Positions 1-10,400 of a stretch of 64,000 nucleotides of DNA are shown piece after piece. The DNA is from Polystyrenella longa (GTDB lineage Bacteria > Planctomycetota > Planctomycetia > Planctomycetales > Planctomycetaceae). The notes under the pieces are model-generated. The model made no database searches. It worked only from the letters and a program-made list of their open reading frames with translations, and had not been told where the DNA came from. The position numbers were made by a program, and so were the translations under genes. The stretch's first letter is position 1, and the number at the start of each line of letters is the position of its first letter. The stretch lies in contig NZ_CP036281.1 in NCBI RefSeq assembly GCF_007750395.1, positions 2,255,001-2,319,000 of the forward strand, read 5' to 3'.

Positions 1-3000
1 GCAACCTAAATTCCCAGCCATCTGGAGATCGATCGTTTTGGGCTGCTGATAGCCGTTTAGAGCGCATTGCTGATTCGGCTATGGATGCAGTTCTAACGGT
101 GACATTACAGGGCGAGATTATTGATTGGAATCGACAGGCTCAAATCATTTTCGGATGGAGTCGAGAAGAGGCCGTAGGCAGAAATATTGCCGACTTGATC
201 ATCCCCTCTCATTATCGCGAACACCATGAAGAACGCCTGGCTCGTTTTACGGCTGAACGCCCTGAGAGGGACTGTTCCAAAAGTTATCGCATGCTGGCTG
301 TTCGGAGGAACGGTCAGGAATTCCCAATTGAATTCACCTTCACGGACTTGGAGTGGTCTGGCCAAACGATTCTCAATATCTTCATCTATGATGTGACAAC
401 CCATCGCGAGGTAGAACGCCAGGGTGTTCGTGAAAAGCTGGAGACCGCTTTATTACATCATTTGAATCAGACTTCACTTACAAGCGACACTCTCGAAGAG
501 TCGTTATTGATTGCGATTCCAAATTTGACTGAGAACCTGTCATGGTCGATTGGGCATGCCTGGATTTTCAATGCGGATCGTTCCCGCCTGGTCTCGTCAG
601 GAATTTGGCATTTTGAAAACTCGACGCAGCATGAAGAATTTAAAGTTTGCACATTAGAAAATACGTTCGAAAAAGGGGAAGGTCTTCCAGGACTTGTTTG
701 GGAAAAAGAGAAGCCAGTCTGGATTCAGCATTTCGACAAAAACGAACATGTACTCAGAAAATTGCCGCCCGAAGAATCAGATATTAAGACCGCTATTGCC
801 TTTCCTGTTGTACGTGGGAAAGAAATCGTGGCGGTCGTAGAACTGTTTCGCTCTGGTGAGTTGGCTCCCGATTTAAGTCTCTTGCGGCTTCTCCGTAATA
901 TCGGAGATCTGATTGGTCACTCAATTGAGCGTATGGACTTACTTGCCGAGAGGATGAGGTTTGCCGCGATCGTCGAATCCTCTGGTGATGCGATCATTGG
1001 CAAAGCTCTGGACGGTACGATTAATTCCTGGAACCAGGGAGCGCAGAAGACTTACGGATGGGAATCAGAAGAAGTCATCGGAAGAACGGTCTCAGTCTTA
1101 TTGCTTCCCGGAATGGCCCATGAAGAATCGGAAATTCTGGAGGCAATGAAAACGGGGCGATTACTCGACCAGTTTCAGACGCGAAGAATGAGAAAGGATG
1201 GCACGATGATTGATGTTTCGATCACTGTGTCTCCAATTAGGGGTGTCGATGGTACCATTTTTGGTACTTCAACAATTGAACGTGACATAACTGCACAGAG
1301 AAACCGTGAGCTGGAACTATTAAAAGCGCGCGACGCGGCAGAACAGGCGAATCGTGTTCGAGGCGAATTTCTTGCGAGCGTAAGTCATGAACTCCGTACT
1401 CCTATGAATGCTATTCTAGGGATGTTGGAACTCTCGCTTCAGGAAGATCTGCCTGAATTCATTCAGGACTATCTGGCAACAGCGAAGGATTCAGCCGACT
1501 CTTTGTTGCTGCTCGTAAATGACATTCTGGATCTTTCTCGTCTGGAGTCTGGTCGGTTTGAATTGGAATCATTGGTTTTTAACGTGCGTGGGTGCCTGGA
1601 CGATGCGATGAAAACATTGTCCCTCAGAGCTCATGAAAAAGGCGTTGAGCTGGTTTGTCACATTCATTCAAACGTTCCGGAATATATGATCGGAGACCCG
1701 ATTCGAATTCGACAGATTATGTTGAACCTGGTTGGGAATGCACTCAAATTTACTCAACAAGGTGAAGTGATGGTTGAGCTCCAATTTGCGGGCGAAGTGA
1801 AAGACGCCGAGTTGGAAAAAATTCGACAGCGGATGGATGAATCAGCTGAAGATGAGTTTGCTAACCCCCCTGCTTCGTTGGTCGATTCCCGATATTATCA
1901 ACTGGAGATGTCCGTAAGTGATACGGGAATCGGAATTGCAGACGAGGACCAGAAACGCATTTTTCAGCCATTCACGCAGGTGGATTCTTCGACGACAAGA
2001 AAGTATTCCGGAACTGGTCTTGGGTTGACCATATGTCAGGAACTAATTGGATTGATGCATGGAGAATTGTCGCTCGAGAGCGAGGTCGATAAAGGGAGTC
2101 GATTTACGTTCAAGATCTTACAGGCGATTCCAGATGAAACTGATCCCATACTGCAGAGACCGCGTGTAACGGTGGAGGAGCTTCGAGACCTTCCGGTTTT
2201 AGTTATTGATGACAATAAGTCGAATCAGAGAATCTTGAAGGAGATGTTAACGCACTGGTCGATGAAACCTGTCATGGCAAGTTCGGCTGAAGAAGCGTTG
2301 ATTTACCTGAGGGAATCGAAGCAGCATAAAGAAATGTACCCACTGCTCCTGGTGGATGCCATGATGCCGGAAATGGACGGTTTTATGTTTCTACAGCAGG
2401 CACGATCAGAGCGATTACTGCACTCGGCCACGATATTGATGCTTTCGTCAGCAGATCAAAGAGTTTTTGGTGAGCGGGCTGAGGGTGTCGATATTGCCGC
2501 TTTCCTGGAAAAGCCAGTCTCACAGTCCGATCTGCTAAATGCGATTATGACAGTGCTGAAAGGGCCAGCTTTACGATCCAATACTGTTCACAAATATCAG
2601 AAGGCTCCGCAGTCCCTGAAAATACTTGTCGCGGAAGATACGCCAGCGAATCAGAAAGTCATCACCGCTATTCTGAAAAAACGAGGTCATCATGCCACGA
2701 TTGCGAATAATGGTCGTGAGGCAGTTGAGTATGTTCTCAACAAAGAAGAGAATTTTGATATCGTTTTAATGGATGTCCAAATGCCAACTATGGATGGACT
2801 TCAGGCGACGCGTGTCATCCGGGAAAACGAACGAAATCGGGAAAGTGCAATTCCAATCGTGGCGATGACAGCCTATGCCATGAAAGGGGACAGAGAGAAA
2901 TGTTTGAAATCCGGAATGGACGATTACATCTCGAAACCGATCGACGCGGTTAAGTTAATTCGGTTAATCGAAAAACATACTAGTCCTCTGAGGAAGGTTC

Positions 3001-3428
3001 GACGTAGGACAGAGCCTGAAACAGAGACGTCAGAAAATATGAAGAAAAGTTCTAACCCTTCTGATAAGCAGAAAACGAAGAAGATGATTGATATGGAAAA
3101 AGCCCAGCTTCGTTTGGGCGGAGATGTGCATTTGCTGAATAGTATGGTCAGCTTTTTTCTGGAGGATAGCCCTGCGCTGATTGCGAAGATGAAGGAGTCG
3201 CTCGCTAATGGTGATGACGACGAATTGGCGCGAGCGGTTCACAGCATCAAAGGGCTAACTTCGAATTTCGATGCTCTGGAGATAACAGCATATACGCAGA
3301 TCTTGGAGGACCGGGCGAAAAAAGGGGACACCGCTGGTTTCAGTGGCGAGATCAAGAAATTGGAATCGCAAGTGGGGGAATTGATTGAAGAACTGAAAAC
3401 CTGGAGAGAAAATCAGGCAGAGTTGTGA
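1..3428 (+). CDS. Hybrid sensor histidine kinase (PAS-GAF-PAS-HisKA-HATPase-REC-REC-Hpt), 5' end cut by window
   Basis: Multistep phosphorelay kinase. The first Met in the window is at 81, but the same frame is open back to base 3 with no stop and reads into a PAS-like helix (RLERIADSAMDAVLTV). The true start therefore lies upstream and this is a 5'-partial gene. Counted from Met81, the order is PAS (about 1-110), GAF (about 125-285), a second PAS (about 290-405), HisKA with [12 protein letters not shown] (phospho-His about 436), HATPase_c with the DTGIGI and GTGLGL boxes, REC1 (VIDDN, VDAMMPEMDG, EKP), REC2 (VAEDT, MDVQMPTMDG, SKP) and a C-terminal Hpt with AVHSIKG. No transmembrane segment is visible, so it is probably cytoplasmic. 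Two receivers followed by Hpt suggest that phosphate leaves to a separate regulator, perhaps one encoded nearby (inference). A weak hairpin plus T-run follows the stop. Confidence 0.93.
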   Translation, partial: NLNSQPSGDRSFWAADSRLERIADSAMDAVLTVTLQGEIIDWNRQAQIIFGWSREEAVGRNIADLIIPSHYREHHEERLARFTAERPERDCSKSYRMLAVRRNGQEFPIEFTFTDLEWSGQTILNIFIYDVTTHREVERQGVREKLETALLHHLNQTSLTSDTLEESLLIAIPNLTENLSWSIGHAWIFNADRSRLVSSGIWHFENSTQHEEFKVCTLENTFEKGEGLPGLVWEKEKPVWIQHFDKNEHVLRKLPPEESDIKTAIAFPVVRGKEIVAVVELFRSGELAPDLSLLRLLRNIGDLIGHSIERMDLLAERMRFAAIVESSGDAIIGKALDGTINSWNQGAQKTYGWESEEVIGRTVSVLLLPGMAHEESEILEAMKTGRLLDQFQTRRMRKDGTMIDVSITVSPIRGVDGTIFGTSTIERDITAQRNRELELLKARDAAEQANRVRGEFLASVSHELRTPMNAILGMLELSLQEDLPEFIQDYLATAKDSADSLLLLVNDILDLSRLESGRFELESLVFNVRGCLDDAMKTLSLRAHEKGVELVCHIHSNVPEYMIGDPIRIRQIMLNLVGNALKFTQQGEVMVELQFAGEVKDAELEKIRQRMDESAEDEFANPPASLVDSRYYQLEMSVSDTGIGIADEDQKRIFQPFTQVDSSTTRKYSGTGLGLTICQELIGLMHGELSLESEVDKGSRFTFKILQAIPDETDPILQRPRVTVEELRDLPVLVIDDNKSNQRILKEMLTHWSMKPVMASSAEEALIYLRESKQHKEMYPLLLVDAMMPEMDGFMFLQQARSERLLHSATILMLSSADQRVFGERAEGVDIAAFLEKPVSQSDLLNAIMTVLKGPALRSNTVHKYQKAPQSLKILVAEDTPANQKVITAILKKRGHHATIANNGREAVEYVLNKEENFDIVLMDVQMPTMDGLQATRVIRENERNRESAIPIVAMTAYAMKGDREKCLKSGMDDYISKPIDAVKLIRLIEKHTSPLRKVRRRTEPETETSENMKKSSNPSDKQKTKKMIDMEKAQLRLGGDVHLLNSMVSFFLEDSPALIAKMKESLANGDDDELARAVHSIKGLTSNFDALEITAYTQILEDRAKKGDTAGFSGEIKKLESQVGELIEELKTWRENQAEL

Positions 3429-3447
3429 GGTTTGAAAATCATGTATG

Positions 3448-3474
3448 TTAGGATTTAACCTAAGCTCTTTTTTT
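3448..3474 (+). terminator. Weak rho-independent terminator after hybrid kinase
   Basis: A 5-bp stem TTAGG/CCTAA with a 6-nt loop is followed within 3 nt by CTC and seven T residues, 20 nt after the kinase stop. The stem is short, but the T-run is good. Confidence 0.45.
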
Positions 3475-3553
3475 ACTTAGTTAATTCGTTAACTCATTAT
3501 GAAAACCTTTTCAATTCGCAAACTAATCACCCATTTCGAGAGAGGATTCGACC

Positions 3554-3715
3554 ATGTCTGATGTAATCAAAATTGTGGCAGCCTTAATTCTTCCACCAGT
3601 CGCCGTGCTGATGCACGTCGGCTTTGGAAAGCAATTCTGGATTAATCTCCTGCTGACGTTGTGTGTCTGGTTTCCGGGCGTTGTTCACGCCTTGTGGGTC
3701 ATTTCTCGCAAATAA
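3554..3715 (+). CDS. PMP3/YqaE-family (UPF0057) small membrane protein, 53 aa
   Basis: A 53-residue, strongly hydrophobic protein with the PMP3 family pattern: an N-terminal membrane helix containing ILPPVAVLMHVG, the signature GFGKQFWINLLLT, and a second helix ending in FPGVVHALWVI. Family members are two-helix inner-membrane proteolipids. In yeast and plants they affect membrane potential under salt or cold stress; the bacterial role is poorly defined. The start ATG has a good Shine-Dalgarno (GAGAGGA, 7 nt upstream). The gene stands alone and is closed by a long perfect hairpin 1 nt before its stop ends. Length is normal for the family (about 50-60 aa). Confidence 0.9.
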   Translation: MSDVIKIVAALILPPVAVLMHVGFGKQFWINLLLTLCVWFPGVVHALWVISRK

Positions 3716-3755
3716 TTGAAGACCGCACTCAATGCTGAGAGAGCGGTCTTCAATT
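3714..3755. terminator. Long inverted repeat, probable bidirectional terminator
   Basis: A 13-bp perfect inverted repeat (AATTGAAGACCGC / GCGGTCTTCAATT) has arms at 3714-3726 and 3743-3755 and a 16-nt loop that can extend the stem (CTCA/TGAG). It sits between the convergent PMP3 gene and response-regulator gene, so it could serve both. There is no long T-run. Confidence 0.7.
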
Positions 3756-3826
3756 GAATCTACGGACTTGATCTTAGCTTCAGGTGATAGATTCTTTTGA
3801 GGGCGATATTTGGGGCGTGTCTCGTA

Positions 3827-4249
3827 TTACAGCGGTTCTGGAGGCAAGTGTGAAGAACGTTTCGGCTGGGCCAGTAGTTCTTTGGCTTCTTGTAAAAGCG
3901 TATCGCGAGTGACTGGTTTAGCGATGAATCGATCCGCCTCTAATAACTCAACGTGACGATTGAGTGCGATAGAGGGTTTGGCGCCAGTCAGGATCATGCT
4001 TTTCGGCTTTGGATCGCTATGAAGCATAATGTGGCTCAGAAGCGAAAGGCCCCCCTGCTTCGAAAAACCGGTTTCATGACTGCCGATGAAAATATCGGAG
4101 ATCACCAGATCGACTTCTATCGAGTCGACAATCGCCACGGCACCGGCCGCATCTGATTCGTGGAGCACTCGATAGCCTGCTTCTTCCAGCCACGTCTGCC
4201 AGTGATTGGCGAGATCAATATCGTCTTCAAGTATTAATATCGTTTTCAT
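3827..4249 (-). CDS. Single-domain response regulator (CheY-like), last gene of phytochrome operon
   Basis: A stand-alone receiver of 140 aa. The acidic pocket is E8/D9/D10 (LILEDD), the phosphoacceptor is D52 (VISDIF), the switch Thr is in MILTGAK, and the conserved Lys is in IAKPV. There is no output domain, so it acts through protein-protein contact. Its ATG overlaps the phytochrome stop (ATGA, 4246-4249), which implies translational coupling and makes it the likely phosphate acceptor of that kinase. Paired BphP/response-regulator genes are well known in other bacteria. The C-terminus carries a short Pro/Ser tail after the domain. Confidence 0.9.
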   Translation of the reverse strand: MKTILILEDDIDLANHWQTWLEEAGYRVLHESDAAGAVAIVDSIEVDLVISDIFIGSHETGFSKQGGLSLLSHIMLHSDPKPKSMILTGAKPSIALNRHVELLEADRFIAKPVTRDTLLQEAKELLAQPKRSSHLPPEPL

Positions 4250-6789
4250 GATTGAGAATTCATTAGTTCATTGATGGTGTGGTGCAACAGGGGGACATTG
4301 ACCGGCTTCAATAGGCGGGGGACCGAATTTAAGTTCTCTGGCAATGGGAAACGATTTCCATATCCAGTCATAAACACAAATGGTATTTGCAACTCGATTA
4401 AACGGTCTGCCAGTGAAAAACTTGGAGTGCCGTTCATGTTAACGTCGATAATCGCGAGGTTGATCTCCCCCATTTCAGCGATATTGATTGCCTCTTCGAT
4501 GCTCGCAGCCGAGCGTACCGTTTTACAGTTCATATCTGTGAAGATGCGCTCCATCTCGAGTGAGATAATTAAATTATCTTCAACTACCAGGACAGTATCG
4601 ATATTAAGATCGGTGAAGTGGGCTTTGTCCACATGAAGTTGTGCTGGTTCGGGGATGTCGGCGATAGTCCTTAGCTCATAACTTTCCCGCGGCACCCAGA
4701 AATTGACCTCCAGTCCTCGTTCGTGAAATTGGACCGAAGTCTCTCCGTTGTCTTCATGTGAAAGGACTCGGTTGATCAACGTGAGACCGAACCCGTGTCG
4801 TTTCAGCGGAGGGATCGGGTTGGGGATCGTTTCTTTCCAATGGACTTTCAATCTCCCCTTCTCTGTTCTCCAGCTAATTTCCAGCACTCCGTCGGAAGCC
4901 GCAAGTGCACCATGCTTGACTGCGTTGGAAGTAAGCTCATGGATGGCTAAGGCCATGATGGGAGCGACGTCGCTACGTAGGGCTGCCTCTGGACCCTCCA
5001 ATATGACGGATCGCTCGACATTGAGATAGGCAGATAGTTCAATCTCGAAGAGTTGTTTCACGCTGATCCATTGGGCGCTACTCCCACCAACGAGATCATG
5101 AGCGGTCAACAAGGCGGTGATGCGTTCTTCGAGTGAAGCGACATACTCTTCCAGGCTTTCACATTGATCCCGAGTTTGTCGGACAATCGATAGAACCAAT
5201 GCCAGAATGTTCTTTACCCGATGGTTTAATTCGGCGATGAGTACATCCTGATGTTGCTTCTGTCTGTTCCATTCTCGACTTGAATGTCGGATATTGCGAT
5301 AGAGGAGTTCCAGCATCGCAGCACGCAGTTCAGTGATGGTCGAAAAGTCTTCCTGTGTCCATGGCTCGCAGTGGCCCGCGATTTTTTCGATGTATTCGTC
5401 AAACGAGGAGCGAGGATGCAGGCGAGGTCCGTTGGGGCCATACTCAATATTCTTCTCTGGCATTCCTCCCCAACGTATCTCGTGATTGATTTCATTTCGG
5501 AAAAATATCAGCTGTGAAAAATTCTGATCCAGCAGAATTGAGAGAAACCCACCACAGGCGTTCAAGTCGCGCGAATCAATAGTAGAGTATTCGGTGACCG
5601 ATTGTATTGATTCGATTGCCAGCAGTTCTTCGGAGACGCTCTGACTAATCGCGTCGATCGCATTTCTTTCCGGGCAATTTCCAGACGTATATATCTCATT
5701 CTGATGTTTGAACGCTATTCCCTGCGCCTTCACGACGTCCATCAGATCACAGGACAGTAAATCCAGAGTGAGCTTGACGGATTGCACTACGGGAACATGT
5801 CGCAGTTGGGTCGTTACCGCATCAGCGGCACGACGACGACTCAATGCCTGAGTATCAAGCTCTTGTTGCAATTGCATTGAGAAGAGTTGGCTGAATAGTT
5901 CTGCAATTGCCCGATAATCGGGAGATAATAGACGTGGGAAATGATGGTGAAAGGCGAATAACCCCCAGAGTTCTCCGTGAACGATGATCGAAAAGTTCAT
6001 CGTCGACCGAATACCCATATTCCGAAGGTATTCCACATGAATTGGAGAGACGGCGCGGTTATGGCAAAGCGTCAAATCTAAGGGCGTTTCAGAATTGCTG
6101 ATGAGTTCCAGTGGCGCCTGTTCGGTATCGTGAATAACACGAACGGGAGAACTGAGAGCAATACGGCGGACCTGCGGAGGAATGTCGTGTGCTGGATAAC
6201 GGAGTCCGAGAAAGGGCTTAAGACCGGGAGCGACTTCCTCGGCGGACACTTCCCCGCTTCCATCGTTGAGAAAGCGGTAACCCATGACGCGATCGAATCC
6301 GGTCAGGTGACGCAATACTTTAACGGCTGTTTCCAGAAGTGGTTCATAGCCCTGGTCCCTGGTTAAGGCCCCCAGCATTGTCCGGACTCGAGAAATTGAA
6401 GTTCCTGATCGCTCTATCGAACCAGGGGCATCTTCCAGTTCGAGGACGATCTGAGATCCGGAAATATGGACTGCGGCATCGACGGGTCGGTCGTTCAGTT
6501 GAAAGATACCGAGCCGCTCACGATGGCTCTGAATCGTTGGTAAACCAAGAGCTCCGCGAACGGCATGAATGAGCTCTCGATTGGAGAACAGATCCGAAAT
6601 CTCCCTATTGAGAATGGATTGCTCCGGCGCAATCACATTGGTGAATGTGATTGCATTTGGCGTGAAGTGGAAAACAAGGAAGTTTTCGGTGTCGAACGCG
6701 ATCAAAGCGGCGAAAGGCTGGATCGATCCGGGAATGTGGACTGGTTCCCGCTCGCAATTATCCAAAGCAGCTTTGAAATCAGATTTCAT
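4246..6789 (-). CDS. bphP: Bacteriophytochrome histidine kinase (PAS-GAF-PHY-HWE/HisKA_2-REC)
   Basis: Red/far-red light sensor kinase of 847 aa. The biliverdin-binding Cys12 lies in NCEREPVHIPGSIQP, the canonical bacteriophytochrome N-terminus. The GAF domain has PAHDIP (199-204, with D202 in the conserved Asp position), H251, and HHHFP (281-285). The PHY tongue motif PRSSF is at 459-463. The kinase is of the HWE/HisKA_2 type: ELNHRVKN with phospho-His 523, then HELTSNAVKHGAL and GFGLTLI. A C-terminal receiver (VVEDN, IIDVNMNG, KPV) completes it, so the protein can phosphorylate itself as well as the separate regulator encoded next. It lies 35 nt downstream of the heme oxygenase gene that would supply its chromophore. 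Cytoplasmic; no membrane segment. Confidence 0.96.
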   Translation of the reverse strand: MKSDFKAALDNCEREPVHIPGSIQPFAALIAFDTENFLVFHFTPNAITFTNVIAPEQSILNREISDLFSNRELIHAVRGALGLPTIQSHRERLGIFQLNDRPVDAAVHISGSQIVLELEDAPGSIERSGTSISRVRTMLGALTRDQGYEPLLETAVKVLRHLTGFDRVMGYRFLNDGSGEVSAEEVAPGLKPFLGLRYPAHDIPPQVRRIALSSPVRVIHDTEQAPLELISNSETPLDLTLCHNRAVSPIHVEYLRNMGIRSTMNFSIIVHGELWGLFAFHHHFPRLLSPDYRAIAELFSQLFSMQLQQELDTQALSRRRAADAVTTQLRHVPVVQSVKLTLDLLSCDLMDVVKAQGIAFKHQNEIYTSGNCPERNAIDAISQSVSEELLAIESIQSVTEYSTIDSRDLNACGGFLSILLDQNFSQLIFFRNEINHEIRWGGMPEKNIEYGPNGPRLHPRSSFDEYIEKIAGHCEPWTQEDFSTITELRAAMLELLYRNIRHSSREWNRQKQHQDVLIAELNHRVKNILALVLSIVRQTRDQCESLEEYVASLEERITALLTAHDLVGGSSAQWISVKQLFEIELSAYLNVERSVILEGPEAALRSDVAPIMALAIHELTSNAVKHGALAASDGVLEISWRTEKGRLKVHWKETIPNPIPPLKRHGFGLTLINRVLSHEDNGETSVQFHERGLEVNFWVPRESYELRTIADIPEPAQLHVDKAHFTDLNIDTVLVVEDNLIISLEMERIFTDMNCKTVRSAASIEEAINIAEMGEINLAIIDVNMNGTPSFSLADRLIELQIPFVFMTGYGNRFPLPENLNSVPRLLKPVNVPLLHHTINELMNSQS

Positions 6790-6824
6790 TATCGTGTGGC
6801 CCAGTAGATCAATGAGATCGGTTG

Positions 6825-7415
6825 TTAAGGAGTAGGTGGCGCCGAACCGGCGAGGTCAATGGCTAACTGAAATAGTAGTTCTGCACCTTCTACGGTTTCC
6901 GTAGAATTGACATCAGCGTTGGCCAGTGATTCTAAAAACAGAGGCCATCGCGTTTGCGAATCCTGTGTAAGTGTGTTGAGAAAGTGGTGGGGTACGTCTT
7001 CCGGAAAGTGGTCACGAACTGCCTTGAGAAGAAAGCGCGCACCCATACTGGACCCTTCGAGAACGTAAACTGTTCCCCAGTGGGCCCCTGCTGTTTGAGG
7101 AGACGGATATTGCGTGATTATGTCGATGGGAATCAGTGGGCCGTCGGGGATATCCAGTTGATTTCGGTCTTGTGCGATGAACTGAGCGAGAGGGGGATTA
7201 AATGCGAGTTCCGGAACAGAGGAAGTGACATGTTGTATACATGGCTCCGCCCATTCGAATAATGTCTGCATCAGTTCGAGATAACGGGCATACCCTGCAG
7301 CAGACTTGGTAATACCGAATTGTCCGATCTGCTGATCAAGTTGTTGATGCAGGTCTCGCGTAGCCTGTCTTAATTCAGTATGAAGTTGACTCGGTTTCGA
7401 TTTTGGTTCTGGCAT
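6825..7415 (-). CDS. bphO: Biliverdin-producing heme oxygenase
   Basis: Cleaves heme to biliverdin, Fe2+ and CO. The proximal His is in LRQATRDLHQQLD (residue 23 from this start), and the distal-helix glycine motif reads GSSMGARFLLKAV. The domain of about 190 aa is the usual bacterial size. I place the start at the ATG at 7415. An in-frame TTG at 7427 would add four residues and overlap the upstream stop (TTGA); neither has a strong Shine-Dalgarno, and the gene is probably translationally coupled to the CheB/CheR kinase in either case. Its place directly before bphP is the classic bphO-bphP arrangement, so its job is probably to provide phytochrome chromophore rather than iron. Confidence 0.92.
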   Translation of the reverse strand: MPEPKSKPSQLHTELRQATRDLHQQLDQQIGQFGITKSAAGYARYLELMQTLFEWAEPCIQHVTSSVPELAFNPPLAQFIAQDRNQLDIPDGPLIPIDIITQYPSPQTAGAHWGTVYVLEGSSMGARFLLKAVRDHFPEDVPHHFLNTLTQDSQTRWPLFLESLANADVNSTETVEGAELLFQLAIDLAGSAPPTP

Positions 7416-7423
7416 CTGGAGGT

Positions 7424-10400
7424 TCAAACTTTCTGGCGATGTTCCCGTACCATACGATCAACCATTCTTATTAATTCGGGACCATTGATTGGTTTAGGGC
7501 AGTAACCGTCACATCCGATTTCGAGACAAGCTTCTCGGTGGCCTTCCATCGCATCCGCGGTCAAGGCGATGATTGGAATCTTGAATTCAGCATCTCGCAA
7601 GTTTCGTACGGCGTCACGCCCATCCATGACTGGCATTTGCATGTCCATCAGAATGAGTTCAAAATCCTTTTTACTGCTCCGGGCGGATAAAGCTGCGTCC
7701 ACGGCCTGTTGGCCATTCTCGGCTACGGTCACATTGGCTCCTGCTGTTTCCAGAAAATACTTTGCGACAAACCAGACATCTCGACGGTCGTCCGCCAACA
7801 GAACTTTACAGTTAAGTTGGGGCAGCGCCTCATGCTCGTTGGATTCTTTGAGTTCTTCCAGTTCGTCGAGAGAACGGACATGGACGAGCTTCGATAGCAT
7901 GACATCATCAAGAGGGAAGGAAAGACGAAAGCGGCTTCCTTCTCCAGGTTTGCTCTTAACGGTAATGCTGGCCTGCATTTTTTCCGCAAGTCGCTTACTG
8001 ATGCTTAATCCGAGACCAGTGCCGGAGTAATTCCGCGTCATGTCTCGTGCAACTTGGGAGAAGGGTTTGAATAATCGCTTTTGCTCTGACAGTGGGATGC
8101 CAATACCCGTGTCAATGACATCGATGTTCAGTTTAGGCTCGGCTCTGTCGGTGTCGTCTATAGCGACAACGACTTTGACTTCACCTTCGTCTGTAAATTT
8201 GAGCGCATTACTGATCAGGTTGACGAGAATCTGCCGTACGCGAATGCGATCGCCCATGATGTTGTGTGGGACATCGGTTTTGAATTCGAAGAGGAGCGGG
8301 ATACCCACCTCTGCGGAGCGAACGGACATGAGCGAACGGACATCTTCGATGACTTCTAACACGCCGACCTGTTCATCATCGACTTCCATCTTTCCCGCCT
8401 CGATTTTGGAGAGATCGAGAATGTCATTCAGTAGGGCCAGAAGGTACTGGCCGTTGCGTTTGATCGTATCGATCTTGTCCTGGAATGCGGGGTCCTGAGA
8501 TTCTATACGTAAAATATCGGCAAAACCAAGCATCGCTGTCATGGGGGTGCGGAGTTCGTGACTCATGTTGGTCAGGAATTCGCTTTTGGCCTTACTTGCC
8601 TGCTTGGCAATCCGGTTAGCCCGTTCAAGCTTTTCGCGATATTCCTGTTCCTGAGTAATGTCTCGATTGATTTCCAGAATCTGTTTGGTATTGCGATGAT
8701 TGATTAATAATTGATGCCGACTCGAAACAGTGATCATCACACCATCTCTACGCGTATGTTTTATCGGCCCGTACCATTCTCCTTTTTCGAGTAACTGGTC
8801 TTCGATCGATTGCCAGCTTTGTGAGTGCTCTGATTGGAACAGTTCGTGCGTTATTCGACCAATCGCTTCTTCAGGTGTGTACCCATAAAGTTGAGTGGCG
8901 CCTTTATTCCAGCTTTGGATGGTGCCATTAAAATTCCAGAGAATGATCGCATCGTTGGAGGCTTCAATCATCTGCCCCATTTGTTCGAGTCGATTGAACA
9001 GGGATTTTCGCTCGCTGATGTCGCGGACGATTTTACAGATATACTGAACGCCCCCAAGTTCAATGTACTTCGCCGAAATCTCTACCGGAATGCGATTCTC
9101 TGCGGCGTCGGTCCATTCAGATTCGAAGACAGTTCCCTCTGCGAGACGGGATTCGAACTGCTGTTGAAATTCTTCCAGATTTCGATCTCGATCAATGTCG
9201 ATGTTCCGCTTGCTGAGTAATTCCTCTCGCGAATACCCCAATAATTCGCACATTGAGGGGTTTACGTAATGGAAAGTGCCATTCCTTCGTACCAGCGCAA
9301 TCGACTCTACCGCCGACTCTGTCATAAATTTGAATTGTTCGACTTCAGCCTGGGCCTGTTTGTGGGCTGTGATGTCGATCAGCGTCAGCACAACGCCTTC
9401 TATCTGGTTGTCACTACGATAGGGTAAAGCTCGGAGAAGTAGGTCTATGTTATTCTGAGTTTTGAGTTCGAGTTCTTTTTCCGTATGTTCTTCAATCACG
9501 CTCTGCAGAAACTCAATCATATTGGGATAATTGAGATGATGGACAAATCCCTCGAAGGACCGCCCGATATCCTGCCGGATTAGGTGTAACTGGCGGGCAA
9601 TATCAGGAGTGAATCGACGGATACATAGTTCATTATCCAGATAGATTACGCCAACTCGTGTGGTGGCGAGCAGATTGTCCATGTCGTTATTGGCCTGGGC
9701 CAACTGCTCGACTCGACGCTGATGCTCCGAATTGATCGTATATAATTCTTCATTGACACTGTGAAGCTCTTCGTTGGTGCTTTGCAGTTCTTCATTTGAT
9801 GCGACCAGTTCTTCGTTGGATGCCTGCATTTCCTCATTTGCAGATTGGAGTTCTTCTATGTTGGCTTGTAACTTTTCTTCGGAAAAAGTCAGTTCTGATT
9901 CGAGTTGATGAATTCGATCATTTGCAACGTCGGAATTCGTCGTATTCACTTCTATAACATCATCGTGATCGACTTTATCTCGATGATGAAACTCGATCAG
10001 GAATGCAGGTTCCAGCGGAGGCGTAGGTGTTACAGGTTCGATCGTTAAATCAAGAACTCGTTCTTCACCTTCCATCTCTATCCTAAGCCCAGAAAAACGA
10101 ACCGTGTGTTTTTTGTGCTCGGCCTGCTGAATCGCTCTGCGAATACCGCTCTGGATGTTCTCGTTGAGGAGATCGAAAATCAAGCTCGATTGCCGTCCAC
10201 TCGCAACTCGCAGAAACTTTTCGGCTCCGTTGAAAATATGCAGAGTTTCGTAAGTTTTCGAGATCAGAATGCTGGGAGGCATTTTACTGTTCAGGAGACT
10301 TTCGTAGACACTCATTCGCGACCGATCCGAGAGGGACGTCTGTGTCTGGAGGGGCTCTGCTCGATTGAGCGAAAGTCTGTTCGCAGGAATCCCGAACGAA

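Noticed and set aside
9730-9900. Repetitive TTCTTC/TTCATT-rich stretch
   Set aside because: It encodes the NEEL/NEEM coiled coil of the CheB-CheR kinase; the repetition is explained by the protein.
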